Part shown: positions 61,356-64,000 of the stretch, one piece after another
Layout: every line of letters starts with the position of its first letter
Numbering within the stretch: position 1 is the first letter of the stretch
Assembly: GCA_028285545.1 (NCBI GenBank)
Contig: JANQPA010000014.1
Coordinates: 62,001 to 126,000 of the forward strand
Reading direction: 5' to 3'
Length of the DNA: 64,000 bases
Origin: Saprospiraceae bacterium
GTDB taxonomy: Bacteria; Bacteroidota; Bacteroidia; Chitinophagales; Saprospiraceae
Notes under the pieces: model-generated
Told to the model about the DNA's origin: nothing
What the model saw: only the letters and a program-made list of their open reading frames with translations
Databases searched by the model: none
Position numbers and translations under genes: made by a program

Positions 61356-61772
61356 ATGGTATATCTAACTAGAAGAGAAAGATTTAATGCTGCCCACAAA
61401 TTATGGGTAGAAGAATGGGACGATGAAAAAAATCGGGCCACCTTTGGAAAATGTGCCAACAAGAACTGGCATGGGCATAATTACTGGTTATTTGTTACCG
61501 TTAAAGGGCGGCCTCATCCACTTACTGGTTTTATTATGGATGTAAAGGAGCTGAGTAAGATAATTAAGAAATACATTACGGATAAAGTCGATCATTCCAA
61601 TCTTAACCTGGATGTTGATTTTCTTCCTAAAGGGACGCAACCAACTACCGAAAATCTTGTTTTATTTTTTTGGAAAGAATTGGCCGATCCGATCTCTAGT
61701 CACGGGGCACAACTACATAGCATTAAATTGTACGAAACGGAGAATATCTATGCTGAATATTTTGGAGAATAA
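61356..61772 (+). CDS. 6-pyruvoyl-tetrahydropterin synthase family protein
   Basis: A 138-residue T-fold enzyme. Zinc ligands His14, His39 and His41 are in FNAAHKL and NWHGHNY; the catalytic Cys33 sits in GKCANKNWHGH. The Cys-x5-HGHNY spacing matches the biopterin-type PTPS rather than QueD (Cys-x3-HGH), so tetrahydrobiopterin-like pterin synthesis is more likely than queuosine. It lies 167 bp upstream of folE, whose product dihydroneopterin triphosphate is its substrate. Confidence 0.9.
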   Translation: MVYLTRRERFNAAHKLWVEEWDDEKNRATFGKCANKNWHGHNYWLFVTVKGRPHPLTGFIMDVKELSKIIKKYITDKVDHSNLNLDVDFLPKGTQPTTENLVLFFWKELADPISSHGAQLHSIKLYETENIYAEYFGE

Positions 61773-61939
61773 GAAATCTTCAATTTTTTGATACTATCAT
61801 CCTGAGATTTTAAAATATCTTGATGTAATAGGTCAATAACTTAAGCAACTGCAAAGATTTTAATCAAATTTTTGAAGAGCCATTCAACTCTAAAAACCTT
61901 TGCCCTTCGTTTTAAACTCTATTTTAAACTACGTTTACT

Positions 61940-62536
61940 ATGTCTTATTTAAGATCTGAAGAATACTCTACTGAAATTACTGATCAATTAAAAGAAGCCT
62001 TTGAATCGGTACTAGATTTGGTAGGAGAGGATAAAGACCGGGAGGGGCTGATTAAAACTCCCGAAAGGGCTGGAAAAGCCATGCAGTTTTTGACCCAAGG
62101 GTATACACAAAATGCAGAAGAAGTCCTTCAATCAGCCATGTTTAAAGAAGATTATAGTGAAATGGTAATTGTAAAGGATATTGAGTTATATTCCTTATGT
62201 GAACATCATATTCTTCCCTTTTTTGGTAAAGCCCATATTGCCTATATTCCAAATGGTTATATTGTTGGCTTGAGTAAGTTGCCCCGGGTAGTAGATATTT
62301 ATGCTCGCAGACTTCAGGTTCAAGAAAGGTTAACAGATCAAATCCTGCAAAGCATTGATAAAACGCTTAGACCTTTAGGGGTGGCAGTTGTTATTGAAGC
62401 CAGGCATATGTGTATGATGATGAGAGGTGTTCAAAAACAAAACTCCGTAACCACTACTTCTGCTTTTACCGGAGAATTTCAGCGAGTGGAAACCAGGAAT
62501 GAATTTTTGAACCTAATCGGATTCAAACTTCATTAA
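61940..62536 (+). CDS. folE: GTP cyclohydrolase I
   Basis: A 198-residue FolE (GTP to 7,8-dihydroneopterin triphosphate). Zinc ligands Cys87 and His90 in [15 protein letters not shown] and Cys158 in [11 protein letters not shown]; the [24 protein letters not shown] signature is intact. First step of folate and pterin synthesis; with the neighbouring PTPS gene it suggests a biopterin-type branch as well. Confidence 0.97.
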   Translation: MSYLRSEEYSTEITDQLKEAFESVLDLVGEDKDREGLIKTPERAGKAMQFLTQGYTQNAEEVLQSAMFKEDYSEMVIVKDIELYSLCEHHILPFFGKAHIAYIPNGYIVGLSKLPRVVDIYARRLQVQERLTDQILQSIDKTLRPLGVAVVIEARHMCMMMRGVQKQNSVTTTSAFTGEFQRVETRNEFLNLIGFKLH

Positions 62537-62629
62537 GCAGATGACAATTCCTTACAATGGTTAAAACCCTGCATAAGATATATCCCTCTACTTTTTATCC
62601 CAATTGCTTCCCAACTTAAATTACTTGAT

Positions 62630-62637
62630 TACCTTTG
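62630..62637 (+). promoter_or_regulatory. Candidate -7 element TACCTTTG for fabD
   Basis: Exact match to TAnnTTTG about 35 bp before the start; a TTG at 62604-62606 lies 23 nt upstream, slightly longer than the usual spacing. Confidence 0.45.
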
Positions 62638-62671
62638 CATTTATTTTAATAAAAGTAAACTCTAAATAAAT

Positions 62672-63550
62672 ATGAAAGCATTTGTTTTTCCAGGCCAAGC
62701 CTCACAGTTTGAAGGAATGGGAAAAGATTTGTACGAGTCTTCTGCTGAAGCTAAACAAATAATGGATGAAGCGGATGATATCCTAGGTTTTAGCTTAACA
62801 AAGGTTATGTTTGAAGGAACTGCTGAAGATCTTAAAGCGACCAGAATAACCCAGCCTGCAGTATTTGTTCATTCCCTGGCCACAGCTTCTAAAGCAGGTG
62901 ATTTGTTTCAGCCTCAAGCTGTTGCAGGACATTCTCTTGGGGAATTTTCTGCTCTTGTAGCTAGTCAGGCTCTGTCTTTTCAAGATGGGCTGCGTTTGGT
63001 CCAAAAAAGAGCTGAAGCCATGCAAAAAGCATGTGAAATGCAGGAAGGAACCATGGCCGCAATTATTGGCCTGGAAGATAATATCATTGAAGAAATATGT
63101 AATAATATTGATAAACTGGTTATTGCGGCCAATTTTAATTGTCCGGGCCAGGTGGTGATTTCTGGTTCTGTTGAAGGAGTTCAGGAAGCTGTTGAGCAGC
63201 TTAACGAAGCAGGAGCCCGTAGAGCCATAATCCTTGCCGTAGGGGGGGCTTTCCACTCACCATTGATGCAACCTGCAAAAGATGAATTGGAAGCAGCGAT
63301 AAATGCAGTTGAATTAAAGAAACCACTTTGCCCTATTTATCAAAATGTAAGTGCTAAAGCAGAAATAGATCCTTCTGTAATCAAACAAAACCTCATCGAA
63401 CAGCTAACAGCACCGGTTAGATGGACTCAAGCCATGCAGCAAATGATTGCTGATGGAGTCTCTGAGTTTGTGGAAGTTGGGGGTACAGGAAAGGTTTTGC
63501 AAGGTTTTGTGAAAAAAATTGATAGAAGATTTCCTACATCTGCGTTGTAG
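62672..63550 (+). CDS. fabD: Malonyl-CoA:ACP transacylase
   Basis: A 292-residue FabD (transfers malonyl from CoA to ACP for fatty-acid synthesis). FPGQASQ oxyanion segment, nucleophile Ser88 in GHSLGE, Arg113 in QKRAEAM and His195 in AFHSPLM form the expected active site. The size is typical of a single-domain MCAT. No other fab genes adjoin it. Confidence 0.96.
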   Translation: MKAFVFPGQASQFEGMGKDLYESSAEAKQIMDEADDILGFSLTKVMFEGTAEDLKATRITQPAVFVHSLATASKAGDLFQPQAVAGHSLGEFSALVASQALSFQDGLRLVQKRAEAMQKACEMQEGTMAAIIGLEDNIIEEICNNIDKLVIAANFNCPGQVVISGSVEGVQEAVEQLNEAGARRAIILAVGGAFHSPLMQPAKDELEAAINAVELKKPLCPIYQNVSAKAEIDPSVIKQNLIEQLTAPVRWTQAMQQMIADGVSEFVEVGGTGKVLQGFVKKIDRRFPTSAL

Positions 63551-63686
63551 ATTTTATCGTTTTGTTAATTTGTTGTTTTATTGACAATATGAGTTCAAAA
63601 TAAAATAAATTGATCAAGGTATTTGCATTTTATATATTTAGAAGACATATTGTTAATGAGAATATAGACCGATAAGAACAAATAAG

Positions 63687-64000
63687 ATGGTAAGACATGA
63701 GATAAAGACTGGAAATGTGTTATTAGCAGAGCCTTTTATGATTGATCCAAATTTCAAAAGATCAGCTGTAATCTTATGTGAACACAGTGAGGAAGGAAGC
63801 ATTGGGTTTATTATGAACAAGCCCATTAAAATGAGTGTAGATGAACTGATTGAGGATTTTCCAGAATTTGATTCTGAAGTTTTTTTTGGAGGCCCTGTCC
63901 AAACGGATACCATCCATTATGTTCACGATGTTGGAGATTTGCTTGAAGATAGCGTTCCGGTTACAGAGAAACTTTATTGGGGGGGCGATTTTGAAAAATT
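63687..64000 (+). CDS. YqgE/AlgH family protein, 5' part only
   Basis: Starts at ATG 63687 and runs open off the right edge (104 complete codons present, about half the protein). KTGNVLLAEPFMIDPNFKRSAVILCEH, GSIGFIMNKPI and VFFGGPVQTDTIHYVH are the family hallmarks (UPF0301, DUF179). Biochemical role unknown; AlgH has been linked to alginate regulation in Pseudomonas. No stop within the window, so intactness cannot be judged. Confidence 0.9.
   Translation, partial: MVRHEIKTGNVLLAEPFMIDPNFKRSAVILCEHSEEGSIGFIMNKPIKMSVDELIEDFPEFDSEVFFGGPVQTDTIHYVHDVGDLLEDSVPVTEKLYWGGDFEK

Noticed and set aside
61356-61772. QueD (queuosine pathway)
   Set aside because: Cys-to-HGH spacing fits PTPS better and no que genes adjoin.
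61773-61939. Riboswitch upstream of folE
   Set aside because: The 167-bp gap shows no convincing stem arrangement or terminator/antiterminator pair.
62795-63256. 153-codon minus-strand open frame inside fabD
   Set aside because: Antisense shadow of fabD, with no signal or family resemblance.

Overview
The window looks like a core-chromosome segment from a member of the Bacteroidota, most likely Saprospiria (Lewinella / Saprospiraceae-like). The evidence is a secreted protein with a type IX secretion C-terminal sorting domain, a PorV/PorQ-family outer-membrane protein, many signal-peptide beta-barrel proteins, little Shine-Dalgarno signal, several matches to the Bacteroidota -7 element TAnnTTTG, and short low-complexity satellites between genes. 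There are no rRNA or tRNA genes, insertion sequences, phage genes or CRISPR arrays. The family-level placement is inference.

Layout. 1-4.2 kb: the tail of a FAH-superfamily hydratase, a secreted four-repeat Ig-like protein, a class C beta-lactamase-like hydrolase with TPRs, and a small barrel protein. 4.4-10 kb: a large alpha-2-macroglobulin lipoprotein with an intact CLEQ thioester. 10.3-14.4 kb: a Lon-substrate-binding-domain protein, a candidate small RNA, a TolB-like/TPR membrane protein bracketed by satellite tracts, and the PorV/PorQ-family protein. 14.5-20 kb: a packed six-gene minus-strand operon (glycosyltransferase, aldo/keto reductase, FAD oxidoreductase, arginine deiminase, thioesterase, BrkB). 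20.2-21.9 kb: a membrane coiled-coil protein and a barrel protein with a very basic tail.

22-31.7 kb is an acetate/propionate assimilation locus: prpE, acs, the two-part Na+/acetate-type symporter (large subunit plus DUF4212 small subunit) and an ArsR regulator on the minus strand, divergent from a cNMP/CBS/DUF294 signalling protein and a DEDDh exonuclease. Uptake, activation to acyl-CoA and regulation therefore sit together. 31.8-46.8 kb is mixed housekeeping: DUF3298 lipoprotein, GT39, tandem Usp, pgi, esterase, an ECF sigma factor with an overlapping membrane/outer-membrane-barrel partner, class V aminotransferase, PD40 protein, a small ZAS-type protein, GNAT, fhs and a ferredoxin. 47.2-64 kb: mutS-dapB, an EEP-family hydrolase, a TPR-like protein, an 828-residue T9SS cargo with dockerin-like and cohesin-like regions, fructosamine kinase, amidohydrolase, a LytS/LytTR two-component pair, PTPS, folE, fabD and a truncated YqgE/AlgH gene at the right edge.

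The most unusual non-coding structure is at 56.04-56.46 kb. A conserved ~16-nt core occurs three times, each time followed after 10-12 nt by a different hairpin ending in a T-rich stretch. This looks like a family of tandem small RNAs or attenuators. The window is also rich in very long, perfect hairpins (17-28 bp stems) at gene ends, one of which encodes the C-termini of two convergent proteins.
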